Source of the DNA: Solirubrobacterales bacterium
GTDB taxonomy: Bacteria; Actinomycetota; Thermoleophilia; Solirubrobacterales; 70-9
NCBI GenBank assembly: GCA_030152505.1
Contig: JASLJO010000281.1
Location: forward strand, 1-5,725
DNA length: 5,725 bases
Direction: 5' to 3'
Position numbers and translations under genes: made by a program. Shown piece by piece: positions 5,587 to 5,725 of the stretch. The notes beneath the pieces were generated by a model that saw only the letters and a program-made list of their open reading frames with translations, did not search any database and was not told where the DNA came from. The first letter of the stretch is position 1. Each line of letters starts with the position of its first letter.

Positions 5587-5725
5587 ATGAGCGAGACGAT
5601 GACTGAGCTTTCCCTGACCCTTGACGAGCGCCACACGGCGGACTTCGAGATGATCGGCAACGGTGGCTTCGCACCGCTGACCGGCTTCCAGGGCTCCGCC
5701 GACTGGGAGCGCGTCTGCGCCGAGA
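5587..5725 (+). CDS. sat: ATP sulfurylase (sulfate adenylyltransferase), N-terminal part
   Basis: The first 46 codons of a gene running off the window. LTLDERHTADFEMIGNGGF, then APLTGF and DWERV, match the N-terminal end of the homomeric Sat/Met3 family (consensus R..DLE...GG.SPL.GF). This differs from the CysD/CysN two-subunit enzyme. It converts sulfate and ATP to APS and pyrophosphate, the step before the APS reductase encoded upstream. The gap after the cysH stop is 52 bases. There is no good Shine-Dalgarno before ATG 5587, and an in-frame ATG at 5599 is an alternative start. The catalytic HXGH region lies outside the window, so the assignment rests on the N-terminal end and context. Confidence 0.85.
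   Translation, partial: MSETMTELSLTLDERHTADFEMIGNGGFAPLTGFQGSADWERVCAE

Overview
This window is a GC-rich, gene-dense bacterial segment in which third codon positions are mostly G or C. Together with the extended-loop ferredoxin-type sulfite reductase, the small coiled-coil membrane protein and the GTG/ATGA gene junctions, this suggests a high-GC actinobacterium. My best guess is the class Thermoleophilia (Solirubrobacterales or Gaiellales type). That placement rests on remembered protein similarity and was not searched.

Layout: (1) Positions 1-866 hold the last 54 codons of a sensor histidine kinase, overlapping by ATGA an OmpR/PhoB-type response regulator, so this is a two-component pair. 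(2) Positions 906-1691 on the minus strand hold a compact papain-like (C1A) cysteine peptidase, convergent with the regulator, with its own strong ribosome binding site and a candidate promoter overlapped by a 13-bp palindrome. (3) Positions 1692-2082 are mostly non-coding, with one uncertain small ORF (1901-2095). (4) Positions 2083-2678 hold a dodecin-family gene and a single-domain rhodanese gene joined by a 1-nt stop/start overlap. (5) Positions 2753-2959 hold a 68-residue coiled-coil plus membrane-anchor protein. (6) From 3004 to the window end lies an assimilatory sulfate reduction cluster: ferredoxin-type sulfite reductase, APS reductase (CysH type with Fe-S cysteines) and the start of a homomeric ATP sulfurylase.

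How the genes work together: ATP sulfurylase activates sulfate to APS, APS reductase makes sulfite, and the siroheme/Fe-S enzyme reduces sulfite to sulfide. The order in the DNA is the reverse of the pathway. The upstream rhodanese is a sulfur-carrier family member and may be functionally related, but a 325-bp stretch containing another gene separates it from the cluster.

No clearly new system is visible. The points most worth a second look are the APS reductase tail ending ECGIN instead of ECG(I/L)H, the dodecin lacking both residues I expect at the flavin site, the apparently leaderless GTG start of the sulfite reductase behind an extended -10 element, and the palindrome over the protease promoter.
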